Shown here: positions 29,594 through 38,499 of the stretch, piece after piece
How the letters are laid out: every line of letters starts with the position of its first letter
How positions within the stretch are numbered: the stretch's first letter is position 1
Origin: Lacisediminimonas profundi
GTDB taxonomy: Bacteria > Pseudomonadota > Gammaproteobacteria > Burkholderiales > Burkholderiaceae_D
NCBI RefSeq assembly: GCF_008831265.1
Contig: NZ_VTTH01000001.1
Span: forward strand, 1,116,001 to 1,180,000
Direction of reading: 5' to 3'
Length of the DNA stretch: 64,000 nt
Notes under the pieces: model-generated
Seen by the model: the letters and a program-made list of their open reading frames with translations, nothing else
Database searches by the model: none
Told to the model about the DNA's origin: nothing
Made by a program: the position numbers and the translations under genes

Positions 29594-30553
29594 CTACTGC
29601 TGTTTGAGGTCCATGGTCCTCGCCATATCTCCCCATCTCTTGGCGTCGGACCGCACCGTCTCGCCAAATGCGGCGCGGTCGGCCGCCAGCGGCAAGTCGC
29701 CCTGGGTGCTGAATGCTTTCACCACATCTGGCTCGCGCAGGATCGCCGAGATTTCTGCGTTCAGCTTGTCTGCAATCGCATCCGGCATGCCCTTCGGGCC
29801 GAACAGGCCGACATAGTGGCTGACCTTGAAGCTGGACAAGCCGCCTTCCGAGACGGTGGGCAAACCAGGCAACAGGGGGAATCGTTCAGCACCGGTCGTG
29901 GCAAGCGGTTTCAGGCGGCCGTCCGCGAAGTATGCGGAGACTGTGGATATGTTCGCCACGCTGAACAGTGCATCGCCGCGCATCAGTGCCAGCGCGACTT
30001 GCGAACCGGACGAGTAGGGCGAATGGGTCGCTTTGGCGCCAACCTGGTCCAGCAACATTTGTGCCGCCAAGTGCACCAGGGTACCGTTCCCGGAGGATGC
30101 AAAATTGTATTTTCCTGGATTCTGTTTGACCAGTTCCAGTAGATCCTTGACGGTCTTGCCCTGGAAGCCGGGCTCGGTGGCAATCACGAACGGCACCCGC
30201 ATGAATTGCGCTACCGGTGTCATTTCCATCGGGTCATAGGGCAGGTTCTTGTAGATCACCGGGACTACCGACATCGGGCCTGTGGCCGATACCAGCAGCG
30301 TGTAGCCATCCGGTTTTGACTGGGCCACGAAGCGAGTGCCGATGGTAGACGAAGCGCCGGCCTTGAATTCGATGATGAAGGGTTGGCCGAGGCGGGCCGC
30401 AAGCTTGTCCCCCACGATACGGGCGATACTGCCCAGCGATGCGCCGGCGCTGAAGGGCACCACGATGGTGACCGGCCGCACCGGATAGTCTGCCGCTCGC
30501 GCGGGATCAAGCATGCCAATAGTGACAGCCAGCGCAGCAAGGTATTTTTTCAT
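29594..30553 (-). CDS. Bug/TctC-family periplasmic solute-binding protein
   Basis: The 319-aa protein has a signal peptide (cleavage near ARA|A, ~20) and YPVRPVTIVVPFSAGASLGS with the Bug two-lobe pattern. It lies 56 bp downstream of an SDR gene and is the last gene of the LysR-SDR-Bug-ThDP-MDR-SDR-Bug run. The start at 30553 has AGGAGA upstream. Ligand unknown; probably a carboxylate handled by the neighbouring enzymes. Confidence 0.88.
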   Translation of the reverse strand: MKKYLAALAVTIGMLDPARAADYPVRPVTIVVPFSAGASLGSIARIVGDKLAARLGQPFIIEFKAGASSTIGTRFVAQSKPDGYTLLVSATGPMSVVPVIYKNLPYDPMEMTPVAQFMRVPFVIATEPGFQGKTVKDLLELVKQNPGKYNFASSGNGTLVHLAAQMLLDQVGAKATHSPYSSGSQVALALMRGDALFSVANISTVSAYFADGRLKPLATTGAERFPLLPGLPTVSEGGLSSFKVSHYVGLFGPKGMPDAIADKLNAEISAILREPDVVKAFSTQGDLPLAADRAAFGETVRSDAKRWGDMARTMDLKQQ

Positions 30554-30609
30554 TGGGTCTCCTCTGTTGTCAGATAGTTTTTTGGGATCGGATGATCGGT
30601 AAATGAAAC

Positions 30610-31371
30610 TCAGGACATGAAATAGCCGCCGTTGATGTCGAAGGTTGCACCGGTGATGAATCCGGTCTCGTCCGACGCAATGAAGGAGGCAAGGGCGGCG
30701 ACCTCCTCCGGGCGGCCGATACGTCCGACCGGTATCCGCGACTTGTAATTGTCGGTAAGGCTGGAATTGAGTCTCTGTGCGAGACCGGCGTCGATGGCGC
30801 CCGGCGCGATGCAATTGACGGTGATGCCGGCACCGGCGACCTCGCCGGCGAACATTCTCGAAAATCCGATCAGGCCTGCCTTGGATGCTGAATAGTGGGC
30901 GCCGGACACAATGGAGCGCGTCCGCCCCGCAAGCGAGGCGATGTTGATGATCCGTCCCCAGCCGCGCCTGCGCATGATCGGCGCGGCACTCCGGCAAAGC
31001 AGGAAGGGCGCGGTCAGGTTAACCGCGATCACTGCCTGCCATTCATCGAGCGGCGTGTTTTCGGCGGTCAGGCTGCGTCCGTCATGCTTGGGCGAGATCC
31101 CGGCGTTGTTGACCAGGATATCAAGGCCGCCGAGCCTCTTATCCAGGTCGCGAAATAGTGCCATTACCGCAGCTTCATTGGTGATATCGCATACCTGATG
31201 CTCAACTGCGAGGCCGCGGGCGGCCAGGCCGGCGGCGGTTTTGATCACGGCGTCACTCCGGTCCAGCAATATCGTGTAATGGCCGTCCTCTGCCAAGCGG
31301 CTGGCGATCCTGGCTCCGATACCGCCGGCCGCACCGGTGATCAATGCGATGCGCTCGGTTTTCTTCTGCAT
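30610..31371 (-). CDS. Short-chain dehydrogenase (SDR), 'ISPK' subgroup
   Basis: The 253-aa classical SDR has TGAAGGIGARIA (cofactor), VNNAGISPK, and the catalytic Ser/Tyr/Lys in INIASLAG...HYSASKAG. A Gly-rich TGATFDINGGYFMS ends it. It shares the unusual ISPK after NNAG and an R-x2-SI-x2-G-x2-Y segment with the SDRs at 35352 and 37302, so the three look like paralogues. Probably oxidises a hydroxy intermediate of the local pathway. ATG 31371 has GGAGATG upstream. Confidence 0.88.
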   Translation of the reverse strand: MQKKTERIALITGAAGGIGARIASRLAEDGHYTILLDRSDAVIKTAAGLAARGLAVEHQVCDITNEAAVMALFRDLDKRLGGLDILVNNAGISPKHDGRSLTAENTPLDEWQAVIAVNLTAPFLLCRSAAPIMRRRGWGRIINIASLAGRTRSIVSGAHYSASKAGLIGFSRMFAGEVAGAGITVNCIAPGAIDAGLAQRLNSSLTDNYKSRIPVGRIGRPEEVAALASFIASDETGFITGATFDINGGYFMS

Positions 31372-31423
31372 GACATCTCCTGGTTGTTTAGATGAGGGCA
31401 ATCGATGGGGGGGGGCGTTCGGC

Positions 31424-32407
31424 TCATGCCACCCGCAGCACGATTTTTCCAATGTGGGTGCTCGACTCCATTAATTCATGCGCGCTGGCGGCATCTGCCA
31501 GCGCGAATTCCCTGAAGATGACCGGCTGAATGCGGCCCGACTCCAGCAGCGGCCACACATGCTTGCGCAGCCGGGTGGCGATGTCGGCCTTGAAGCTGAC
31601 CGGACGCGCGCGCAGCGTCGATCCGGTGATGGTCAGGCGCCGGCGCAGGATCTGGCCAAGGTCGACATTGGCCTCAGCGCCACCGAGCAGGGCGATGATC
31701 AACAGGCGGCCGTCATCGGCCAGCGTGCTGATTTCCCTTGCGACGTATGCGCCGCCGACCATGTCGAGAATGACGTCGACCCCTTTTCCGCCGGTCAGCG
31801 ATTTTGCGATTTCGCCGAAATCCTCGGCTTTGTAGTTGATCGCTCGCTCGGCCCCGAGCGCTTCGCAGGCGCGGCATTTTTCTTCCGTTCCTGCGGTCGC
31901 GAATACCCGGTGGCCGAGCGCGCGGGCAAGCTGGATGGCGGTGACGCCGATGCCGGATGATCCACCCTGTACCAGCAGGCTTTCACCGGGCACCAGGCGG
32001 CCGCGATCGAAGACATTGCTCCAGACCGTGAAAAATGTCTCGGGCAATGATGCGGCCTGCACTGCCGTCAGGCCGTGCGGGATCGGCAGGCATTGCCGGG
32101 CTGGCGCGCAGCAATATTCGGCATATCCACCACCCGGCACCAGTGCGCAGACCATGTCGCCGATCCTGAAATCAGTACCAGCGAGGTCGCCGTCGACTAT
32201 CTCGCCGGCGATTTCCAGTCCCGGCAGGTCCGATGCGCCGGGCGGCGCCGGATAGCGCCCCTGTCGTTGCACGACATCGGGCCGGTTGACGCCGGCCGCA
32301 TGGACCCTGACCAGAACTTCCCCCGTTCCCGGCACTGGCCGTGGCCGCTCGCACAGCTGCAATACCTCCGGCGCGCCAGGCTGGGTGATCTCGATGGCAT
32401 TCATCAT
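31424..32407 (-). CDS. Zinc-independent quinone oxidoreductase-like MDR protein
   Basis: The 327-aa medium-chain reductase/dehydrogenase shows a GroES-like N-terminus (VRVHAAGVNRPDVVQRQGRY), the NADPH loop QGGSSGIGVTAIQLA and INYKAEDF. It lacks zinc-ligand cysteines, like zeta-crystallin/QOR enzymes that reduce quinones or enoyl groups with NADPH. It follows the ThDP enzyme by 27 bp and precedes an SDR by 52 bp, so it is probably in the same operon. Two adjacent ATGs (32407, 32404) are possible starts. Confidence 0.87.
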   Translation of the reverse strand: MMNAIEITQPGAPEVLQLCERPRPVPGTGEVLVRVHAAGVNRPDVVQRQGRYPAPPGASDLPGLEIAGEIVDGDLAGTDFRIGDMVCALVPGGGYAEYCCAPARQCLPIPHGLTAVQAASLPETFFTVWSNVFDRGRLVPGESLLVQGGSSGIGVTAIQLARALGHRVFATAGTEEKCRACEALGAERAINYKAEDFGEIAKSLTGGKGVDVILDMVGGAYVAREISTLADDGRLLIIALLGGAEANVDLGQILRRRLTITGSTLRARPVSFKADIATRLRKHVWPLLESGRIQPVIFREFALADAASAHELMESSTHIGKIVLRVA

Positions 32408-32434
32408 GTCGCTTCTCCGAATTGCTGTGGTGTT

Positions 32435-34138
32435 TCAGGAAGCCAGCGGCGAGGTCACGTCCTGATACGACCATTCGGTCGAGATCCGAACATCGATAAC
32501 GGTCGGCACCCGGGACGCTGTCGCCTCGGTCAGCGCGGCAGAAAATTCTTCCGGTGTGTACGCCTTGATGCCATTGCAACCCATGCTGCGGGCAATCGCA
32601 GCGTGATCAAAGTCGTGGAACTGGGCGGCGAACGGTCCGCGGATATGGGTCGACCAACCCAGCATCTGATTGTTGAAAATTACGGTGATAATGGGAATGT
32701 CGTGCTCGATTGCCGTCATCAGGCCATTCATGGTCATCGAAAAGCCGCCATCGCCGCATACCGCCACTACCGTGCGATCCGGATGAACCAGTTTTGCCGC
32801 CAGCGCCGACGGAATCGCATACCCCATGGGGCCGGCTCCTGCCGCCTGCAGGAAGCCACCGGCCTTGCGGGTCTGGTAGAAGTGCATCATGAAAATGCGG
32901 TTCTCGCCGGCGTCGCAGGTCACGATCGCATCATCCGGCAGGGCTTTTCCCATTTCGGCGATGATCCGCTGCGGCAGCATTGGCAACGAGCCAGAGCTGT
33001 ACTCGGGCGAGTTGAAATATCCATGTTCGGCGCGATAGGCAGCGACGCGATTTGCCCCGCTGCCCGAAGCTCCGATCCCTTCTGCCATGCGATCAAGCAC
33101 ATGCCCGGCATCGCCGATGAGGACGTGTTCCGCCGGGAAAGACCACGAGGCATTGCGCGGCTCGACGTCCACCTGGATGAACACCTGGCGGGTGGGGTCG
33201 AGCAGGGCAGTGTTTTCCCGCACGGTGTCCGAGGCCGTGAGCTTGGAACCGATCACCAGCACCAGGTCTGCTTGCGCAACGCAGGCATTGGCAGCCGGCA
33301 GTCCGAAGGTTCCGAACACGCCCAGCGCGCGCGGGTCGGTCTCGGCAAACACGCCCTTGCCGGATGGCGTGGTCACTACGGGTATGTCCGCTCGTTCGGC
33401 AAGGCGCTTGAGTTGTTCATAGGCATTTGCGATACGCACGCCGTTGCCCGCGATGATGACCGGGCGCTTGGCTGCAGCCAGCGCTTGCACCGCGGCCTGC
33501 AAGCGGGCTTCGTCCACGCACAGCATCTGCGGCGGGACATACCACTGGGTGGGGTACAGGTTTGGCTGGCTATCGGTTGTCACGTGGCCGTTGAAGGCGG
33601 AGACGCTGAACAGCACGGCGACCGGGCCCGGCTGGCCTGCCAGTGCGTGCTTGATCGCAAGCTGGGTCGCATGCACGGCTTCGGCCGGCCGGTGCGCCTC
33701 CATCACCTGCTTGGTCACGCCGCTGAAACTGCGGCGCGCATCCCAGCCGCCATAGTCGCCGGTACCTGACTGGTACGGCGCGTGCAACGACAGTCCGGGG
33801 GTATCGCTGAAATCGGTGAGCAGCAGCATGGGTGAACTGGACAGGTGCGCCTCTATCGTACCGAGCAGGCCATTGCCAAGCACCCACGGGCCCTGGCCGA
33901 TCACAACCCCCGGACGACGGGTCAGGCGGCCGTAGACCTCGGCCATCACGCTTGCCAGCGACTCTTCGCGCACCAGAATGGTCCGTATCGTGTCCTGGTA
34001 GTCGGCCATCGCCGCCCAGATGTGCCCCGAATGGCCGCCGGCTATGCCGAACACCATCTCGATTCCAGCCTCCTCCAGCACGCGGCCGATGCCGTGGCCT
34101 GCGCTGACATTTTTTTCAAACAGCTTGTTGACTGCCAT
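32435..34138 (-). CDS. ThDP-dependent enzyme of the acetolactate synthase family
   Basis: The 567-aa protein has the three-domain layout of ThDP decarboxylase-like enzymes: a PYR domain with the activating Glu (about residue 58 in LVREESLASV), a central domain, and a PP domain with the ThDP/Mg motif GDGGFSMTMNG ending in FNN. The usual GIPGG loop reads GIAGG. The reaction cannot be read; relatives include acetolactate synthase, benzoylformate decarboxylase and cyclohexane-1,2-dione hydrolase. Upstream open frame to 34546 is not family-like. It is flanked by Bug, MDR and SDR genes. Confidence 0.85.
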   Translation of the reverse strand: MAVNKLFEKNVSAGHGIGRVLEEAGIEMVFGIAGGHSGHIWAAMADYQDTIRTILVREESLASVMAEVYGRLTRRPGVVIGQGPWVLGNGLLGTIEAHLSSSPMLLLTDFSDTPGLSLHAPYQSGTGDYGGWDARRSFSGVTKQVMEAHRPAEAVHATQLAIKHALAGQPGPVAVLFSVSAFNGHVTTDSQPNLYPTQWYVPPQMLCVDEARLQAAVQALAAAKRPVIIAGNGVRIANAYEQLKRLAERADIPVVTTPSGKGVFAETDPRALGVFGTFGLPAANACVAQADLVLVIGSKLTASDTVRENTALLDPTRQVFIQVDVEPRNASWSFPAEHVLIGDAGHVLDRMAEGIGASGSGANRVAAYRAEHGYFNSPEYSSGSLPMLPQRIIAEMGKALPDDAIVTCDAGENRIFMMHFYQTRKAGGFLQAAGAGPMGYAIPSALAAKLVHPDRTVVAVCGDGGFSMTMNGLMTAIEHDIPIITVIFNNQMLGWSTHIRGPFAAQFHDFDHAAIARSMGCNGIKAYTPEEFSAALTEATASRVPTVIDVRISTEWSYQDVTSPLAS

Positions 34139-34320
34139 GGAAAATGCTCCAGGTTGTGGCCCGGGTGCGGGCCTGGAAGGGCGAGCGAACCCACTGGCCG
34201 CATGGCCAGCAGGGGGAATTCGCTCCCGAACCGTTTGTTGTGAAAGCGGAAGCCGCGCGGCTACGCTACGCGGGTTCCATCTGGTGATGACCTGCGGGGC
34301 GGCGGCCAGCCCCGGTTTGC

Positions 34321-35295
34321 TCAGTTGTTCCTGGGCAGGTTGGCAGCCTTGATCAGCTTGCCCATTTCTTCCACATCCCGGAGCAGCAGCTTGTTGTATT
34401 CCTCGCCGGTGAGATTGACCGGATCGACGCCGATGTTCTTGTATGCAGCCAGCAGCCGCGGCGAGTTCATTGCAGTCCTGACCGCCGCCTGCAGGCGGGC
34501 CAGCACCTCGGCCGGCGATCCTTTTGGCACCGCCAGTCCTACCCACGCATCCATCGCGACCGGGTAGCCGGATTCCCTGATGGTGGGCACATCCGGAAAC
34601 TCCGGCCAGCGGACCTGGCCGGCCGACGCCAGCAGGCGCAGCTTGCCGGTCTTGATGTAACCCATCACGTCGGATGGATTCGGAACGATGACTTCCACCT
34701 GTCCGCCCATCAGCGCTGCCATGGTGTCGGGGCCGGATTTGTAGGAGACCTGCTCGAACTTGGCACCGGTTTTCTGGCCCAGGTCGAACATCACCAGGCT
34801 GTTGGGCGTCGACGGCGAGCCGAAGAAAATTGACTTGCCTGCCTTGGCTGCCTCGACCAGGTCGCGCATGGACTTGTAGGGCGAGTCGGCCCGTACCACC
34901 ACGCCATAGCGGAAGCGGCCGTAGCCAGCTATGAAGTCGAAATCCTTGAGCGTGTAGGGGGTGCTCATCAGGTGCGGCGCGATCGTCAGCGCGGAGGAAG
35001 ACATTACGGCGACCTGGTATCCGTCCGGCTTCTGGCGCGCCAGGTAGGCCGGGCCGAGCGTGCCCAATGCGCCAGGCTTGTTGGTGACCACTACCGGCTT
35101 GCCGAGTTCGGCTTCCATCTCGCGCGCCAGTTCGCGGGTCATCAGGTCGGTCACACCGCCTGGTCCGAAATTGACGATCACGTTCACTTCCTTTTCGGGG
35201 AAGCCGGCAGCGTGCGCGCTGCTGGTGATGATGCCTGCCATGGCGGCAATGCCGGTCATGACGGCGAAACTGGCGAGCCTGCGGATCTTGTTCAC
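34321..35295 (-). CDS. Bug/TctC-family periplasmic solute-binding protein
   Basis: The 324-aa protein has a signal peptide (about 1-30, ending AHAAG) and FPEKEVNVIVNFGPGGVTDL, a diverged form of the Bug motif. The start is a GTG with AGGAG upstream. It lies 56 bp after an SDR gene and 182 bp before the ThDP gene, so a second promoter may exist in that gap. Confidence 0.88.
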   Translation of the reverse strand: MNKIRRLASFAVMTGIAAMAGIITSSAHAAGFPEKEVNVIVNFGPGGVTDLMTRELAREMEAELGKPVVVTNKPGALGTLGPAYLARQKPDGYQVAVMSSSALTIAPHLMSTPYTLKDFDFIAGYGRFRYGVVVRADSPYKSMRDLVEAAKAGKSIFFGSPSTPNSLVMFDLGQKTGAKFEQVSYKSGPDTMAALMGGQVEVIVPNPSDVMGYIKTGKLRLLASAGQVRWPEFPDVPTIRESGYPVAMDAWVGLAVPKGSPAEVLARLQAAVRTAMNSPRLLAAYKNIGVDPVNLTGEEYNKLLLRDVEEMGKLIKAANLPRNN

Positions 35296-35351
35296 GGTTT
35301 GGTCTCCTTTGTGTTCATGTTTTTTTGTATGCTGGGGCCACGGCTGCGACG

Positions 35352-36116
35352 CTAGGGCATGTAAAAGCCGCCATTGATGTCGAGCACCGCGCCGTTGATG
35401 AAGCCGGCTTCTTCCGATGCCAGGAAGGCGATCGATGCCGCCACTTCTTCGGCTGTGCCGAGCCGCCGCACGGGTACCTGTTGCGCATGCAACTGGTTGG
35501 CTTCCGGTCCGGACAACATTGCCATGTCAGTCAGGATCCGGCCCGGCGCGATGGCATTTGCCGTAATGCCGAATGGCCCCATTTCGCCAGCGATGGCTCG
35601 GGTCAGTGCCAGTACCCCGGCTTTCGAAGACATGTAGCTGGCGCCGGCCGCGATCGATTTGGTCCTGCCAGCGAGCGAAGAAACATTGACGATGCGTCCC
35701 CAATTGCCGGCTTGCATGCCAGGCAGGAAGGCTTGCGCAATCTTGAGGACGGCAGTCAGGTTTACCGCGAGTACCTGTTGCCACTCCTGGTCGTCGATTT
35801 CCAGTATGCCAGCCGAGCGCCCGTTCGCTTTCTTCGGAGAGATAGCCGCATTGTTGACAACGATAGCGACATCGCCCCATCGTTTCCTGATCTCGTCGCG
35901 CAGCGCGGAGATGGCGGCATGGTCGGTCACGTCCACGCTCGCGGACCACAGGTTCTGGTTGACCGGGCTGCCAGCGGACGAAGTTGGATCGATCGTCGCG
36001 CGGTCCACTGCGACCACTCGGTAACCTTTTTCAAGCAACAGATTGGTCGTGGCGCGGCCAATGCCGCGTGCAGCGCCTGTGACCAGCGCGATCCGGGCCG
36101 GTTCAATTTTCATCAT
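35352..36116 (-). CDS. Short-chain dehydrogenase (SDR), 'ISPK' subgroup
   Basis: The ~254-aa classical SDR has TGAARGIGRAT, VNNAAISPKK, catalytic residues in VNVSSLAG...SYMSSKAG, and the end ILDINGGFYMP type (VLDINGGFYMP). It is most similar to the 30610 SDR by eye. Two ATGs (36116, 36113) follow an AAGGA ribosome site; either fits. First enzyme gene after LysR, 157 bp downstream on the same strand, and followed by a Bug gene. Confidence 0.87.
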   Translation of the reverse strand: MMKIEPARIALVTGAARGIGRATTNLLLEKGYRVVAVDRATIDPTSSAGSPVNQNLWSASVDVTDHAAISALRDEIRKRWGDVAIVVNNAAISPKKANGRSAGILEIDDQEWQQVLAVNLTAVLKIAQAFLPGMQAGNWGRIVNVSSLAGRTKSIAAGASYMSSKAGVLALTRAIAGEMGPFGITANAIAPGRILTDMAMLSGPEANQLHAQQVPVRRLGTAEEVAASIAFLASEEAGFINGAVLDINGGFYMP

Positions 36117-36273
36117 GGTGTCCTTGGCTGCATTTGTCAGCGGTCCGGACGGCGTCTTCAATGACCGCCAGGACCGCATGAATTATGGTTTCAGTCGCAG
36201 GGACAGATCCAATGATTTATCGTGAACGATCCATAAAAATTGACTAATATTGCGACGCACAAAAATCTGCTGT

Positions 36274-37161
36274 TCACTGGAATACTGCGGTCGCTGCGCC
36301 CAGGATGGCGTCGACCAGGACTTCGTCCTTGCGGCTTTCCAGTGCGACGAAAGACAGTTCGGCCTGTAGGGGGAAATCCCGTATCGCCACCATGCCATTG
36401 GCCTGCGATTCGCGCAAAGCCACCAGGTCACGTGCCAGCGACAAGCCGATGCCGGAACGGACCATGTCCAGCATTGACGCCTCCACATTTGCTTCTGCGG
36501 CGATATGGGGTTTGACGCCATGCGCGCCAAACCTTTCGGTCAGCATGCGGTTATGGACCGAATGCGGATGCGACCAGATCCAGGGTAGGGCGGCCAGTTC
36601 TGCCCAGCCCTTGTTGGCCACTCTGTCTTTCCACTGCTTGGGAGCGATCACGTAATAGGAAATCGTCGCCAGCGGAATGGCATGAAATGTCGGCATCGAG
36701 GCATCTTGATCGATCTCGCCCAGATAGAAGCCGGCGTCCAGCTTGCCGTTGGCAATCTGCTCAAGCGTCCAGCCGGACATGCCGTGATGCAGCTTGGTGC
36801 GCACCTGCGGATGCATTTCCACCAGTCGCTGCAGCAAGGCACCAAGCCGGGTGACCTCCGGGTCCAGGCTGGTGCCGATCGACAGTTCGCCGCGCAGGCT
36901 GGACTGCATGCGGCCCGCCCGTAGCTGCAGTTGGCTGACAGCGGCCAGTACCCGCTCTGCTTGTTGCAGGATTTCGGCGCCATCTGGTGTCAGGGTCAGG
37001 CCACGTCCGGTGCGGACGAAAAGCGTCAGGCCGAGACTTTGCTGGAAATTCCTGAGCTGGACACTGACGGCTGGCTGGGTAAGATGCAGGCGGCTGGCTG
37101 CACGGGTCAGGTTGCCTTCGCGGGCAACTGCAACGAAAGCGCGAATGTGCTGGAGATCCAT
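36274..37161 (-). CDS. LysR-family transcriptional regulator
   Basis: The 295-aa protein has the winged helix N-terminus MDLQHIRAFVAVAREGNLTR with AASRLHLTQPAVSVQLRNF, and a periplasmic-binding-like effector domain (about 90-290). It stands between a minus-strand catabolic run and a divergent SDR at 37302, so it probably controls one or both from the 140-bp gap at 37162-37301. ATG 37161 matches the family start. Confidence 0.9.
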   Translation of the reverse strand: MDLQHIRAFVAVAREGNLTRAASRLHLTQPAVSVQLRNFQQSLGLTLFVRTGRGLTLTPDGAEILQQAERVLAAVSQLQLRAGRMQSSLRGELSIGTSLDPEVTRLGALLQRLVEMHPQVRTKLHHGMSGWTLEQIANGKLDAGFYLGEIDQDASMPTFHAIPLATISYYVIAPKQWKDRVANKGWAELAALPWIWSHPHSVHNRMLTERFGAHGVKPHIAAEANVEASMLDMVRSGIGLSLARDLVALRESQANGMVAIRDFPLQAELSFVALESRKDEVLVDAILGAATAVFQ

Positions 37162-37301
37162 GCGGAAAACATAGCACGACATCGGCAGGACTGCGATCAT
37201 CCGCGTACGCTGATACGAAAATCTTTTATCGGCTGCGCCGTGCAAATGGACGGCGGCAGCAGCAACACCGACAACAAAGAAAATCAAGGAGGAGATGGCT
37301 T

Positions 37302-38069
37302 ATGGAATGCAGTCTGGCAGGGCGTCGCGCACTGGTAACGGGTGCAGGTAGCGGAATCGGCCGCGCAATCGCAATGGAGTTGGCCGCCAGCGGCGCCGAT
37401 GTCTGTGTCCTGGACCTGGACGAAGCGGGACTTCAGGAAACTGTCGTCGCCATAGAGAAGCTGGGCCGACTGGTGGTCCCGCTGCGGCACGACACCGGTT
37501 GCGACTCGGTGATCGGTGCAGTCCGGAAGGTGGAGTTGACGCCGGGATTCGGCAATATCGACCTGCTGGTCAACAATGCCGGCATTTCACCCAAGGTCGG
37601 GGGGCGCAAGCGGATGTGCTGGGAAACACCGCCCGATGAATGGCGCAAGGTGGTCGATGTCAACCTGAACGGTTACTTCTACCTGATGAGCGCGGTCCTG
37701 CCCGGCATGATCGAGCGGCGCAAAGGGGCAATCGTGAACATCAGTTCGATGGCGGCTCATCGTTTTTCGATTGTCGCTGGTGTGCACTATTGCGCATCGA
37801 AGTCGGCAGTGGTCGGTCTCACGCGCCAAGTTGCCGGAGAAGTTGCGCCCTACGGCATCCGGGTCAATTGCATTTCCCCGGGACGCATCGAAACCGGGAT
37901 GGCAGCCGAAGTCGGCGCCGCCATGAATGAAGAGATCAGGCAAGCCACGCCCATCGGTCGCCTGGGCATTCCCGACGACATCGCGCAGACCGCCTGTTTC
38001 CTGCTGTCGGAGAACGCTGGTTTTATCACTGGGCAGACCCTGGCCGTCGCCGGTGGCCGGGGCCTCTGA
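37302..38069 (+). CDS. Short-chain dehydrogenase (SDR), 'ISPK' subgroup
   Basis: The 255-aa SDR has TGAGSGIGRAIA, VNNAGISPK, and catalytic Ser/Tyr/Lys in VNISSMAA...HYCASKSA. The C-terminus GGRGL differs from its two paralogues. AAGGAGGA lies upstream of the ATG, a strong ribosome site. It is the only plus-strand gene here, divergent from LysR, and is followed by no further plus-strand gene before badR. Confidence 0.88.
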   Translation: MECSLAGRRALVTGAGSGIGRAIAMELAASGADVCVLDLDEAGLQETVVAIEKLGRLVVPLRHDTGCDSVIGAVRKVELTPGFGNIDLLVNNAGISPKVGGRKRMCWETPPDEWRKVVDVNLNGYFYLMSAVLPGMIERRKGAIVNISSMAAHRFSIVAGVHYCASKSAVVGLTRQVAGEVAPYGIRVNCISPGRIETGMAAEVGAAMNEEIRQATPIGRLGIPDDIAQTACFLLSENAGFITGQTLAVAGGRGL

Positions 38070-38087
38070 ACGAAAAGGGACCGGTAA

Positions 38088-38249
38088 TTAGCGACTTGCC
38101 AAGGCCTCATGGGCCTGGACGAGCGTGGCGAGGATGTCCAGGCGGTCTCCGTCTGGAGTGCCAGGTTCAGGATCTGCTTCCATCAAGGCCGAAATTTCCT
38201 TGAGGGTGGCTTTGTAGTCTGCTTCGGTGTGGATGGGGCGGATGTCCAT
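38088..38249 (-). pseudogene. Truncated HigA-like antitoxin N-terminus
   Basis: A 53-aa frame (MDIRPIHTEADYKATLKEIS, then GTPDGDRLDILATLVQAHE) matches from memory the N-terminal region of HigA-type antitoxins. It ends with a stop exactly where the family normally continues into its helix-turn-helix domain. GGAG is 6 bp from the ATG, so it may still be translated. No HigB toxin precedes it. Likely remnant of a toxin-antitoxin locus. Confidence 0.6.
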
Positions 38250-38499
38250 GTTCAGCTCCGTGGCCACTCAGGCCATTTCAACGGTTTCTGCGTCAATTTC
38301 GTCGGAAAGTCTGGCATTCGGCGAGCATGCTTGGTTACGGATTCGCTCTGAACAGGGTCGGTTTGCCCAAAAAAATGCCGCAGGCGTTTTGGCCTGCGGC
38401 TAATTCCACTAGAGAATGGAGGAGACGTATCAATCTTAATCCAGCCTCATCGAAAAGTAATCGAATCTTCCGGAATATGCATATGTGCCTGGCGCGGGT
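38250..38499. other. Short intergenic region
   Basis: Apart from the terminator at 38369-38400, nothing recognisable is seen in this 250-bp stretch. Confidence 0.4.
38369..38400 (-). terminator. Rho-independent terminator of the bad-type operon
   Basis: On the minus strand, stem GCCGCAGGC/GCCTGCGGC with a CAAAA-type loop is followed by ATTTTTTT. It lies 100 bp downstream of the CoA-transferase stop. Confidence 0.85.

Noticed and set aside
31407-31415. G9 homopolymer between SDR and MDR genes as a phase-variation tract
   Set aside because: It lies between genes of one operon, not in a start region or promoter, and nothing suggests switching.
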